A program made the position numbers and the translations under genes. Shown piece by piece: positions 5,939 to 12,531 of a stretch of DNA of 12,531 nucleotides (positions are counted from its first letter, which is position 1; the number at the start of each line of letters is the position of its first letter). The DNA comes from an uncultured Collinsella sp. (GTDB lineage: Bacteria; Actinomycetota; Coriobacteriia; Coriobacteriales; Coriobacteriaceae): contig CABUDJ010000061.1 of NCBI GenBank assembly GCA_902490325.1, positions 1 to 12,531 on the forward strand, written 5' to 3'. The notes beneath the pieces were generated by a model. It ran no database searches, had not been told where the DNA came from, and was given only the letters and a program-made list of their open reading frames with translations.

Positions 5939-6436
5939 ATGTTCACTAAAGTCCTAAGGTCTTTTGGTATGCGTGGTCGAGTCCTTACGCTGGATGCTCC
6001 CATCTCGGGCGACGTCATTCCGCTTTCCGAGGTAAACGACCAGACATTTGCCACCGGCCTTTTGGGCCAGGGCGTGGCGATTCAGCCTACCGGCACGCGT
6101 GTGATTGCACCGGCTGATGCCAAGGTCGAGGCCATTTTTCCCACGGGACACGCTGTTGCGCTTAACACGGTCGATGGCTTGGACGTGCTCATCCACGTTG
6201 GTTTGGACACTGTTCAGCTTGAGGGCAAGCACTTTACCGTACATGCGCAAGTGGGTGACATCGTCCATAAGGGCGATGTGCTCATTGAGTTCGATCGCGA
6301 GGCAATTGCTGCCGAGGGCTACGATGTGACGGTTCCCATCTTGGTGTGCAACTCTGTTGAGTTCTCGAGCATCAAGGGCTCCGTTGGCGTGCATGTCGAA
6401 GAGATGGACCAGCTCATCGTTGCTCGCGAGCGCTAG
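5939..6436 (+). CDS. crr: PTS glucose-family EIIA component
   Basis: A 165-residue stand-alone EIIA of the glucose/GlcNAc PTS family. It takes a phosphate from HPr and passes it to an EIIB domain, and can have regulatory roles. The two active-site histidines are present: His71 in IFPTGHAVAL and the phosphorylated His86 in VLIHVGLDTVQLEG. The fold repeats VIAPADAKVEAIF, GDIVHKGDVLIEFD and SSIKGSVGVHVEEM are typical. ATG at 5939 is chosen because GAGGGGGAG lies just before it and the family N-terminus (a short helix, then RGRVLTLDAPISGDVIPL) fits. A TTG at 5918 in the same frame would add an unlikely stretch. The membrane EIIBC partner is not encoded here, so the sugar is unknown; proximity to nagB suggests an amino sugar but does not prove it. 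The crr symbol reflects family membership only. Confidence 0.92.
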   Translation: MFTKVLRSFGMRGRVLTLDAPISGDVIPLSEVNDQTFATGLLGQGVAIQPTGTRVIAPADAKVEAIFPTGHAVALNTVDGLDVLIHVGLDTVQLEGKHFTVHAQVGDIVHKGDVLIEFDREAIAAEGYDVTVPILVCNSVEFSSIKGSVGVHVEEMDQLIVARER

Positions 6437-6458
6437 CAAGTGCACGTGGCCATTAGCC

Positions 6459-6464
6459 TACAAT
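6459..6464 (+). promoter_or_regulatory. Possible -10 box for the nagB transcript
   Basis: TACAAT matches the -10 consensus at five of six positions. It would start transcription near 6471, just ahead of the first leader hairpin. No good -35 box sits 16-18 bases upstream, so the promoter is either activator-dependent or not real. Confidence 0.4.
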
Positions 6465-6476
6465 TCAAACACGTTT

Positions 6477-6702
6477 ACGGAGGGCGCCCTTGAAAGAGGA
6501 CGCCCTCCGTGGCAAGATGGGATTTGTCCGAAGCTAAAAGGCTTCGGGTCACCGTGGACGGGCAGGGGCCTCGACGCGGCTAGACACGAGACACATACAT
6601 TACGCGACCTCGCCCTGGTGGCCGCACACGTTGGTTGCGGCCGACGCGGGCCGCGGGCAAGTGCTTGTAAGGGGAGCCTTGCCTCTCTTGTACGAGAAAG
6701 GA
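6477..6702 (+). promoter_or_regulatory. Structured nagB leader with possible ribosome-site sequestration
   Basis: The 272-base gap before nagB holds consecutive hairpins. ACGGAGGGCG (6477-6486) pairs perfectly with CGCCCTCCGT (6501-6510). CCGAAGC (6528-6534) pairs with GCTTCGG (6541-6547). GGCCGCA (6620-6626) pairs with TGCGGCC (6636-6642). GGCAAG (6656-6661) pairs with CTTGCC (6678-6683). The nagB Shine-Dalgarno AAAGGA (6697-6702) can pair into CCTCTC (6682-6687), which overlaps the previous stem, so the two folds exclude each other. None of the first three hairpins is followed by a T run. It resembles no riboswitch I know, and the glmS ribozyme core is not there. Confidence 0.45.
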
Positions 6703-6708
6703 CGCGTA

Positions 6709-7437
6709 ATGAAGATCATTAAAGCTAAAGACTACGAGGATATGAGCCGCAAGGCCGCCAATATTATCTCGGCGCAGGTTATCCTCAAGCCCGACTGTGT
6801 GCTGGGACTTGCCACCGGCTCCACCCCGATCGGTGCCTACAAGCAGCTCGCTGCTTGGTACGAGAAGGGCGACGTCGACTTTGCCGAGGTCAGCACCTAC
6901 AACCTGGACGAGTATCGCGGCCTTTCGCACGACGATCCCCAGAGCTATCACTACTTCATGCGTGAGAACTTCTTCGATCACATCAACATCGACCTGAACA
7001 ACACGCATGTGCCCGACGGTTCCAACCCCGACGCCGCCGCTGCCTGCTCTGAGTACGACAAGATTGTCGCCGACGCCGGTTACCCGGATCTGCAGCTGCT
7101 CGGCATCGGCAACAACGGCCACATCGGCTTCAACGAGCCCGATGACCACTTCTCCAAGGGCACGCACTGCGTCGACCTCACCGAGAGCACCATTCAGGCC
7201 AACAGCCGCCTGTTCGACAGCATCGACGATGTTCCCCGTCAGGCCTACACCATGGGTACCCAGACCATCATGTATGCCCGCATGATCCTGGTCGTCGCCA
7301 ACGGCGAGGCCAAGGCTCAGGCCGTGCATGACATGTGCTATGGTCCGGTTACGCCCGAGTGCCCGGCTTCGATCCTGCAGCTGCACACCAACTGCGTTGT
7401 CGTTGCCGACGAGGCCGCCCTTTCGCTCTGCGAGTAG
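6709..7437 (+). CDS. nagB: Glucosamine-6-phosphate deaminase
   Basis: NagB converts glucosamine-6-phosphate into fructose-6-phosphate and ammonia, feeding amino sugars to glycolysis. The 242-residue product has the short form typical of Gram-positive-type NagB, lacking the extra C-terminal region of the E. coli enzyme. Motifs: LGLATGSTPIG (32-42, phosphate binding), NLDEYRGL (65-72, catalytic Asp67) and GIGNNGHIGFNEP (132-144, His138 and Glu143). Position 136 is Asn where the E. coli enzyme has Asp, as in short-form enzymes. ATG at 6709 follows AAAGGA (6697-6702) at six bases. An in-frame GTG at 6631 is rejected because it would translate leader hairpins. The gene has its own terminator. With glmM nearby it sets the fate of glucosamine-6-phosphate. 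Confidence 0.96.
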   Translation: MKIIKAKDYEDMSRKAANIISAQVILKPDCVLGLATGSTPIGAYKQLAAWYEKGDVDFAEVSTYNLDEYRGLSHDDPQSYHYFMRENFFDHINIDLNNTHVPDGSNPDAAAACSEYDKIVADAGYPDLQLLGIGNNGHIGFNEPDDHFSKGTHCVDLTESTIQANSRLFDSIDDVPRQAYTMGTQTIMYARMILVVANGEAKAQAVHDMCYGPVTPECPASILQLHTNCVVVADEAALSLCE

Positions 7438-7469
7438 CGCGAATCCTGCAGCTCGACATAGCCTTGCCT

Positions 7470-7497
7470 AAGGCCTCCGCTTTGCGGGGGCCTTTTT
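7470..7497 (+). terminator. Intrinsic terminator of nagB
   Basis: AAGGCCTCCGC (7470-7480) pairs with GCGGGGGCCTT (7484-7494) over 11 bp with one G-T pair, loop TTT, then five T residues. Confidence 0.92.
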
Positions 7498-7515
7498 GCT
7501 ATCCCTTTCCGCCCA

Positions 7516-7570
7516 CTTGACCAAAAACTTGCCGCAAGCTTGACGAATGCCGGATGTCCAACAGCTTGAT
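7516..7570 (+). promoter_or_regulatory. Phased CTTGAC-type repeats upstream of the large regulator
   Basis: CTTGAC (7516-7521), CTTGCC (7528-7533) and CTTGAC (7539-7544) are spaced 12 and 11 bases apart, one helical turn each. A fourth, related AGCTTGAT lies at 7563-7570. SARP-type activators typically bind direct repeats with an 11-base period, and the next gene encodes a SARP-type DNA-binding domain. Use as an autoregulatory site is inferred, and no strong promoter could be placed beside it. Confidence 0.35.
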
Positions 7571-7692
7571 TCATTCTATACCAGATTCTATGCAAAAATG
7601 CCACTAGAAGGTCGTAGACGGTAGCGGGTGCTAGGCGAGTTGAATGACATGGCTGAACCTTGTTCATCTGCGTTACACTGCCGCTTGGATGG

Positions 7693-7708
7693 GACAAGCT
7701 GACAAGCT
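7693..7708. repeat. Tandem 8-base repeat GACAAGCT x2
   Basis: GACAAGCT is repeated exactly at 7693-7700 and 7701-7708. Its reverse complement, AGCTTGTC, resembles the AGCTTGAC and AGCTTGAT motifs at 7537-7544 and 7563-7570. A 14-base sequence CAAAAACTTGCCGC also occurs twice, at 7522-7535 and 7768-7781. The rest of the 388-base gap 7498-7885 shows no gene; a 6-bp inverted repeat CCGATT/AATCGG lies at 7728-7733 and 7751-7756. Confidence 0.4.
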
Positions 7709-7885
7709 CATTTACCTGCTTAAAGACCGATTAGTCGGGGGATTAATAACAATCGGCCCTCGCTGTACAAAAACTTGCCGCTTGCGTACCAAAAGACAAC
7801 CTAAAACACAAGGTCGCTCTATTCATAGCGCGGCTTGTATGGTCTTGCGGCTACAGTGTCCATACGGTCGAGTTGAGGAGCGGGC

Positions 7886-10885
7886 ATGGTAAACGATTTG
7901 AGCAGTATAGACGAGCTCGAGCTGATGCCTCTGGGCGGAGGCTATATGGTGCGACGCGAACGCTTGATGAATGAGCTTATCGCCAAGGGCCGAAAGGCCG
8001 GCATCGTGGTTCTTTATGCGCCCGACGGGTTTGGGAAGACCTCGGTGCTGCTGCAGTACACCCATGAGGTTAAATGCGACCCGACGCGAGGCCCCGTGCG
8101 GATTATCGAGGCCGATCGCGCCACTGGGCGCGAGGTGTTTATGCAGCTCGAGGTGGTTACCGAAGAACTCAAAGACAAACCGCACTCCCTTATCGCGATT
8201 GATAATGTGCCAAACCTCGATCAGCACGATACCGAAGACCTCATCGACAGGATTCGCGGCCTGCGCGCTATGGGGGTAGGGGTCTTTATCTCCTGCCGTC
8301 CTTCAAATCGTCAGCTGATTCATGGGCTGGGCGATTCGGTTAAGATCAATGCGCAGATGCTCAAGGTGCATGCCTATGAGTATTCGGCGTGGGCATCGGC
8401 GTTTTCGATCAGCACATCGCTCGACTTTTATCAGCTCACGCAGGGCGTGCCCGAGCTCGTTTCGGCATTGCAGACGGGTCCGTATGGCCAAGGCGATGTA
8501 GCCGGTCTGCTCGAAAACGAGATTGTCAACGTATATGGCGCGGCACTTGTCGATCTGGCTTCGCTCGACAATAATGCGCTGTTTTGCGTGGCATGTCTCA
8601 TGGTTTTGATGGGCGAGGGCAATATCGTAGAACTCGAGGCTTGCGGGGTGAGGCTGTCGATGGTCGACCAGTCCTACTTTGTACGCGACTACCCGATCTT
8701 TGGCTTGGATCCCGCCGAGCGGAGTTTTACGTGTCTGGGTACGGAGGATAACGGACGCTTGCGTTTGCGTAAGTTGGTGGCCGAGATTCGCCCCGAACTT
8801 GTTCCGAGGGCGGCCCGGATTTTGCTTAAGGCGGGCCGATGCGATGCGGCGATGGACCTGGCGAACGCCTTTTTGGACCGTGAAGCGGTCCTTGAACTTG
8901 CTGGGCAGTATGGGGTCGATCTTGCTCTGACGGGGCACGGGGCCGATATCTGCCGAGCGGCGCTGGGCACGATCGATGCCGACGATCCGGCTCCAGAGCC
9001 AACGCCTGCCGAAGCGCTTGGCGTATATCTGGCAGCGGTCAGCGTGTCCAATACAAAGCTCGCTCGCTATATGGCATCGGTCATCGAGCGCGGGAGCGAA
9101 CGGGCGGCCTGCGAAATAGACCCTGTTTCATGGAGGGTGGCCCAGACGCTGACGGCTGTTTGCTATGGGGACAACGGGCTTGGGCTTCCTACGAACCTGG
9201 CCGTGCCAGAAATCGAGACATCCCATACCGCACTCGATATGTTGTCTGCGCATATCGAGGTCAAACGCTGTCTGACCGAGCGGGGAAATGACGGCGGCGT
9301 TCTACAACAGCTCAAAACGAGCAAGGCCTACGACTGCGAGCTCGACATCGCGGGGATTGTTATACGGGCCGATAGCATGCTGGTGGAGCTCTTTGACGGG
9401 TCGTTTGCGGGAACCGACGAGCGCGACGACGAGATGACGGTGGTGCGGGAGGCGCTCGACGTACATGGGCTTAAGGCGATGGCTATCTGGGTGCGCATGG
9501 TGTTGGCGGCACGGCGGCTCCTTTCCGGCTTGCCGGTAACCGACGACGCGGCGTTCAACGAGCTCGATCGTTTTGCCGTGCGCATGCGCGACAACCAGAT
9601 TCAGCTGTTTGGGCTGTTGCTAGAAGGCTGGCAGTCGCTGGCAGAGGGACGGCCGGTTAATGCAAAGTTCCGTGCGGTCCAAGTGCTCAAACTTGCCGAG
9701 GAGTCGATTGCGTACATGCGCGATAACGCATTGCTGCTGGAGCGCGCGGCATATCTGCGTAACACCTCGATGGTTTCGGTGCGCGAGGAAGCGGAGTTGC
9801 TCGATATAAGCCAGACGCAGGTTGGTGGAGCGGAGGCCTGGATGGTGGCGCTGCATTTGGCCTGTGCGGGCCGAGACAGCGATCTTGCGGCCTGGATGTC
9901 CATGAATCGTGCGGGGATTCTAGAGCCATCGTATCGGCTCTTTGCGCGCCTTGCCATGCATTGTCTGGGCGAGCCGGCGGGCAGGATACGCAAGAAGCTT
10001 CCCGTGCGCGAGCTGTCGCGGTACTCGCTGCGCGACGATTTGGAAGGAGAGGGCGAGCGCCTGTTCCAGGCCGGCGAGGTTGAAGCCGTTGATACCATCG
10101 ACCATATCGAGATTCGCATGTTTGGTGCGTTTCGCGCCGAGCGCGATGGGTTTCCCATCACGGACAAAATGTGGCGTCGCAAGAAGGCGGCGACGCTTGC
10201 CGAGCGGCTTGCGCTGGGCATGGATGCGCTCGTCGATCGTGAGACGCTGGCCATGGAGCTGTGGCCCCATGCCGAGTTTAATAGCGCCCGCAACAACCTG
10301 TACTCGACGATATCGCGCTTGCGGTCGGCTTTGGGACCGACGCCGGATGGCAAGTCGTGCGTGCTCATCCAAAATGGATGCATTGGGCTCAACGGCGACT
10401 ACGTCAAGACCGATGTACGGCTGTTTGACCAGATAAGCCGCGAGGTTTTGGGAAATCGCACGGGTGCGCGCGGGCCCCATTTAGTTGAGCTGTGCCTTAA
10501 GATTGAGCAGCTTTATGCCGGACCGCTGTATGTTCCCAATGGCTGTAATCCCACCTACTTTTTGCGCATGCGGCGCATTATGCAGTCAAAGTACATCGAT
10601 TGCATGATTAAGGGAGCAAATGCCGCTCTAGAAGAAAACGATCTGCAGTCGGCGATTTGGCTGGCGGAGTCGGGGCTTCGACAGGAAACGGCGCGTGAGG
10701 ATATGGTGCGCTGCGCCATGCGCGTCTACAGTGCGGCGGGGCGGCGGCGCGATATCGTCGAGCTGTACAGCGGGCATATGCACCACCTGAGGGAGCAGGT
10801 CAATGGCGTGCCCGAGCCCGAGACGCGGCGTCTATACGAGCGCTTGGTGGAGGGGCGGCTCAATCGCGTGCTGGTCGAGCGATAA
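7886..10885 (+). CDS. STAND ATPase regulator with C-terminal SARP-type winged helix and BTAD
   Basis: A 999-residue predicted cytoplasmic transcription regulator. The N-terminus has a MalT-like STAND nucleotide-binding domain: Walker A in LYAPDGFGKTS (Lys51, Thr52), Walker B in SLIAIDNV (Asp106) and a sensor-type FISCRPSNR (Arg138). Residues about 200-730 are helical and repeat-like, the usual place for signal sensing in this class, but I cannot name the repeats. At about 740-835 a winged-helix domain appears (IEIRMFGAFRAERDG, then WRRKKAATLAERLALG and NNLYSTISRLRSALG). About 840-990 is a bacterial transcriptional activator domain (LCLKIEQLYAGPLYVP, then EDMVRCAMRVYSAAGRR). No LuxR-type helix-turn-helix and no membrane segment are seen. 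ATG at 7886 follows GAGGAG at five bases. It stands alone, convergent with yhbY, so its target genes and inducer are not shown by context. The order ATPase then DNA-binding module is the reverse of AfsR. Confidence 0.88.
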   Translation: MVNDLSSIDELELMPLGGGYMVRRERLMNELIAKGRKAGIVVLYAPDGFGKTSVLLQYTHEVKCDPTRGPVRIIEADRATGREVFMQLEVVTEELKDKPHSLIAIDNVPNLDQHDTEDLIDRIRGLRAMGVGVFISCRPSNRQLIHGLGDSVKINAQMLKVHAYEYSAWASAFSISTSLDFYQLTQGVPELVSALQTGPYGQGDVAGLLENEIVNVYGAALVDLASLDNNALFCVACLMVLMGEGNIVELEACGVRLSMVDQSYFVRDYPIFGLDPAERSFTCLGTEDNGRLRLRKLVAEIRPELVPRAARILLKAGRCDAAMDLANAFLDREAVLELAGQYGVDLALTGHGADICRAALGTIDADDPAPEPTPAEALGVYLAAVSVSNTKLARYMASVIERGSERAACEIDPVSWRVAQTLTAVCYGDNGLGLPTNLAVPEIETSHTALDMLSAHIEVKRCLTERGNDGGVLQQLKTSKAYDCELDIAGIVIRADSMLVELFDGSFAGTDERDDEMTVVREALDVHGLKAMAIWVRMVLAARRLLSGLPVTDDAAFNELDRFAVRMRDNQIQLFGLLLEGWQSLAEGRPVNAKFRAVQVLKLAEESIAYMRDNALLLERAAYLRNTSMVSVREEAELLDISQTQVGGAEAWMVALHLACAGRDSDLAAWMSMNRAGILEPSYRLFARLAMHCLGEPAGRIRKKLPVRELSRYSLRDDLEGEGERLFQAGEVEAVDTIDHIEIRMFGAFRAERDGFPITDKMWRRKKAATLAERLALGMDALVDRETLAMELWPHAEFNSARNNLYSTISRLRSALGPTPDGKSCVLIQNGCIGLNGDYVKTDVRLFDQISREVLGNRTGARGPHLVELCLKIEQLYAGPLYVPNGCNPTYFLRMRRIMQSKYIDCMIKGANAALEENDLQSAIWLAESGLRQETAREDMVRCAMRVYSAAGRRRDIVELYSGHMHHLREQVNGVPEPETRRLYERLVEGRLNRVLVER

Positions 10886-10917
10886 AAAACGGGCGCCCGA
10901 AGTACTTGGGCACCCGT
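10884..10917 (-). terminator. Intrinsic terminator of yhbY (minus strand)
   Basis: ACGGGCGCCC (10889-10898) pairs with GGGCACCCGT (10908-10917) except for one C-A mismatch. On the minus strand the stem runs into six T residues (A run at 10884-10889). On the plus strand there is no T tract, so it ends yhbY and probably not the regulator gene. Confidence 0.8.
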
Positions 10918-10954
10918 AAGCTTGCTATGTGTTGGATCGCCGGATCATTGGCTC

Positions 10955-11254
10955 TTAGACGAGCTTGATCTTCTCGATGTCCTTGCGCGAGGACTCGCGA
11001 TACAGTGAGAACTTGCGGCCGATGACCTGAACAACCTCGGCGTGGCAACGCTCGGCGAGCTCCTCGGCGGCCTCGCGGGCGGAAAGGCTGGAGCCATCGA
11101 GCACGGAGCACTTAACGAGCTCGTGCTTCTCCAGGTAGGCGACCGTCTGCTCGACGGTGCCCTCGTTGACATCGGACTTACCGATGATGATGGCGGGGTT
11201 GAGGTGATGGGCCATGCTGCGAAGCTGCTTGACCTGTGCTCCTGTCAGTGCCAT
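10955..11254 (-). CDS. yhbY: Ribosome assembly RNA-binding protein YhbY
   Basis: A 99-residue CRS1/YhbY-domain protein, which binds pre-50S ribosomal RNA during subunit assembly. The full domain is present: LTGAQVKQLRSMAHHLNPAIIIGK (3-26), then NEGTVEQTVAYLEKHELVKCSVL and the closing VIGRKFSLYRES (77-88). In the RNA-binding loop it has GKSDVN where E. coli has a GK-x-GLT type sequence. The length is standard. ATG at 11254 has only a weak ribosome binding site (GAAAGCGAG). A 6-bp GC hairpin (GCCCCG at 11281-11286 with CGGGGC at 11290-11295) lies in its leader. It is transcribed alone and is convergent with the large regulator. It adds to the translation-related genes in this window. Confidence 0.93.
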   Translation of the reverse strand: MALTGAQVKQLRSMAHHLNPAIIIGKSDVNEGTVEQTVAYLEKHELVKCSVLDGSSLSAREAAEELAERCHAEVVQVIGRKFSLYRESSRKDIEKIKLV

Positions 11255-11280
11255 GGGTTCTCGCTTTCTATGTATGGGGC

Positions 11281-11295
11281 GCCCCGCGACGGGGC
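11281..11295 (-). other. GC hairpin in the yhbY leader
   Basis: GCCCCG pairs with CGGGGC around a CGA triloop, about 27 bases ahead of the yhbY ATG. The rest of the 158-base gap 11255-11412 shows nothing that I can name: no gene, no clear promoter, and no T-rich terminator for the methyltransferase gene. Confidence 0.4.
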
Positions 11296-11412
11296 CTTAA
11301 TTTACGTGAGCTGTCCCACGATAGCGCAGGAACGGTGCGGTGTGGAGCGCGTTTGCCCAGTTCAAAAAGAATGCGGATGCCGAGTGAGTGGGCAGTGCGG
11401 GCTGCGAACAGG

Positions 11413-12300
11413 CTATGAGCTGGGCGCAGAGACCGGCTCCCATGCAATAAACGCCCAACGAACCTTGCGGACATGATCGAGCATATAGCGCCCCTGCGGC
11501 ACGCCCTTGGAGCCCGGCTCACCGGCATGGGGGTTCTCAATCATGTGTTGAGCGATATAGTCGCGCAGGCGGTCAACCTTATCTTCGTTACCGTGCTCGA
11601 GCATGCGGGAGAAGTCTGCCACGCCCGCCTCAAGGCTATCGAAAGTATCGCGACGAGGCGATTCAAAGTATGTAACCTGCGGCAACGCACCCATCTGAAT
11701 GAGGATATTAAAAGCATACACAAAGCCATTACTGCAGGTAACCGAGGCACCGATGGCGTTCATCAAGTGCAGATCATAGCGCGGGCTGGAGTTGGCGACC
11801 ATCGTGACAGCGCAACGCCGACGAGCCGTACGGTCAAGCTTGACAAGTGCGCCTTTTAGGTTGGTCGTGGTGACAGAGCGACTGGCAAAGGCAACATCCA
11901 CCGCTTTCGCGACCGGTCCAACCAAATCCCAATCATCATCCCAAGCAAGCTCAAGCGGCGTAATAAGATCTTCGAGCCCGTAATACTCAATGCCGGCATC
12001 AAGCGTGCCCAACATGGCAGGAGAGAAGTCGGCAGCAATCACGGAATGCCCAGCCTGAGCAAGCGGAATAGCAATCGACCCAGCCCCACACCCCATATCG
12101 AGCACCGACTCGCCGGGCTTCAACGCCAACAGCTTTATAAAATCCCGAGCATAAGGGGCAGTCTCCAACGGCCGAAAATGCCGAGCCCTTTTATCCCACT
12201 CAAAAGAATCATCAGCCCGTCGCCGACCAGCTTGCAGGCGCATCCATTCGCCATTCCAATCCGCAGCAAGCAGCTCAGAACGATTTTCCCCATCAACCAC
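11413..12300 (-). CDS. Class I SAM-dependent methyltransferase
   Basis: Predicted 295-residue methyltransferase; substrate unknown. Motif I is VLDMGCGAGS (66-75), followed by HSVIAADFSPAML (85-97) with the acidic ribose-binding residue Asp91, as in UbiE/COQ5-like class I enzymes. The N-terminal 55 residues (ELLAADWNGEW, FEWDKRARHF) form the helical cap usual for small-molecule methyltransferases. GTG at 12300 is chosen because AGGAGG (12308-12313 on the minus strand) lies seven bases ahead of it. The longer reading from ATG at 12360 would add a false hydrophobic stretch that is actually a terminator hairpin. The gene is followed by yhbY on the same strand, 158 bases away. An intrinsic terminator just ahead of the ribosome binding site suggests attenuation or a short upstream RNA. 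Confidence 0.87.
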   Translation of the reverse strand: MVDGENRSELLAADWNGEWMRLQAGRRRADDSFEWDKRARHFRPLETAPYARDFIKLLALKPGESVLDMGCGAGSIAIPLAQAGHSVIAADFSPAMLGTLDAGIEYYGLEDLITPLELAWDDDWDLVGPVAKAVDVAFASRSVTTTNLKGALVKLDRTARRRCAVTMVANSSPRYDLHLMNAIGASVTCSNGFVYAFNILIQMGALPQVTYFESPRRDTFDSLEAGVADFSRMLEHGNEDKVDRLRDYIAQHMIENPHAGEPGSKGVPQGRYMLDHVRKVRWAFIAWEPVSAPSS

Positions 12301-12319
12301 GGGCCAACCTCCTAGCAAC

Positions 12320-12351
12320 AAAAAAGCGACTCCTCCCAAAAGAAGAGCCGC
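12320..12351 (-). terminator. Intrinsic terminator immediately upstream of the methyltransferase gene
   Basis: Read on the minus strand, GCGGCTCTTC (12351-12342) pairs with GAGGAGTCGC (12335-12326) over 10 bp with two G-U pairs and a six-base loop. It is followed by six T residues (12325-12320). The T run ends only about seven bases before the AGGAGG of the methyltransferase gene. It may end an upstream transcript or act as an attenuator. Confidence 0.8.
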
Positions 12352-12389
12352 AACCAGCATATATCAGAAAGAACCGATCCAACGCCAAA

Positions 12390-12493
12390 CCGCCCTCACA
12401 ACCAAGGCGGGCAGGAGCGAAGCGACTGCCATACGGGATAGAACTCAACTGAGGTCCCGTTGTGCGGGAGCCCCGGGGAGGGCAAATATATAA
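12390..12493 (-). ncRNA. Candidate structured leader or small RNA
   Basis: The minus strand between a TATA-like -10 box (12485-12493) and the terminator at 12320 can fold extensively. GCCCTC (12483-12478) can pair with GAGGGC (12397-12392), enclosing ACGGGA/TCCCGT (12455-12460 with 12433-12438) and GGCAG/CTGCC (12426-12430 with 12410-12414). An alternative stem, CCGCCTT with AGGGCGG (12410-12404 with 12396-12390), competes with the enclosing one and needs a G-U pair that forms only in minus-strand RNA. No protein is convincing here. The RNA would be about 160 bases long. I could not match it to a known riboswitch. Confidence 0.35.
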
Positions 12494-12531
12494 GGTCGAT
12501 CGCGAGTTCCGCACGAGCCGGAGAGCACTTA

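Noticed and set aside
6477..6702. glmS ribozyme or other known riboswitch upstream of nagB
   Set aside because: The glmS ribozyme core was looked for and not seen, nor were TPP, cobalamin or T-box hallmarks. The region is structured but unassigned.
6631..6708. N-terminal extension of NagB from GTG 6631
   Set aside because: It has no ribosome site and no family match; ATG 6709 gives the standard NagB start.
7644..7892. 82-codon plus-strand frame ahead of the large regulator
   Set aside because: No ribosome site, no recognisable composition, and it overlaps the regulator start in another frame.
12301..12360. Hydrophobic N-terminal extension of the methyltransferase (start at 12360)
   Set aside because: The extra 20 codons are the terminator hairpin and the ribosome site; GTG at 12300 has AGGAGG at ideal spacing.
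12293..12514. 73-codon minus-strand frame at the right edge
   Set aside because: It runs through the terminator hairpin and T run and through the folded leader; composition is not protein-like. A conserved repeat is a more likely explanation.

Overview
The window looks like a piece of a high-GC Coriobacteriia chromosome, most likely Collinsella. This is inferred from gene content, a GC-rich codon bias with AGGAGG-type ribosome binding sites and GTG starts, the order rplM-rpsI-glmM, and a tmRNA whose tag ends ALAA. No database was consulted. Most of the window is core chromosome. The accessory-looking parts are the left edge (a toxin-antitoxin pair), the DNA just after the tmRNA gene, and a 999-residue regulator.

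Layout. 1-966: autoregulated-looking antitoxin/PIN-toxin operon (+). 1025-1459: unrecognised 144-residue protein (-). 1699-2062: ssrA (tmRNA) with a strong terminator at 2073-2104. 2106-2490: non-coding, with two 48-bp direct repeats that carry inverted copies of the ssrA 3' end and a fold-back structure between them. 2493-3371: patatin-like phospholipase. 3471-4480: rplM-rpsI operon with promoter, 5' leader hairpin and terminator. 4530-5867: glmM. 5939-6436: glucose-family PTS EIIA. 6477-6702: structured leader. 6709-7437: nagB with terminator. 7498-7885: non-coding, with repeated CTTG-type motifs. 7886-10885: STAND ATPase fused to a C-terminal SARP-type (winged helix plus BTAD) DNA-binding module. 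10955-11254: yhbY (-). 11413-12300: SAM-dependent methyltransferase (-), preceded by an intrinsic terminator only a few bases ahead of its ribosome binding site and by a folded region extending to about 12493.

How the genes work together. GlmM and NagB act on the same metabolite, glucosamine-6-phosphate: GlmM sends it to cell-wall synthesis and NagB to glycolysis, with a PTS phosphocarrier encoded between them. The ssrA, rplM, rpsI and yhbY genes serve translation and ribosome rescue or assembly. The large regulator has no obvious target gene beside it.

Most worth a second look: (1) the nagB leader, with a possible switch that hides the Shine-Dalgarno; (2) the terminator and folded leader ahead of the methyltransferase; (3) the inverted ssrA-end copies flanking a fold-back element; (4) the STAND-BTAD regulator with phased upstream repeats; (5) the RelB/DinJ-like antitoxin paired with a PIN toxin behind three GCTAGC operators.
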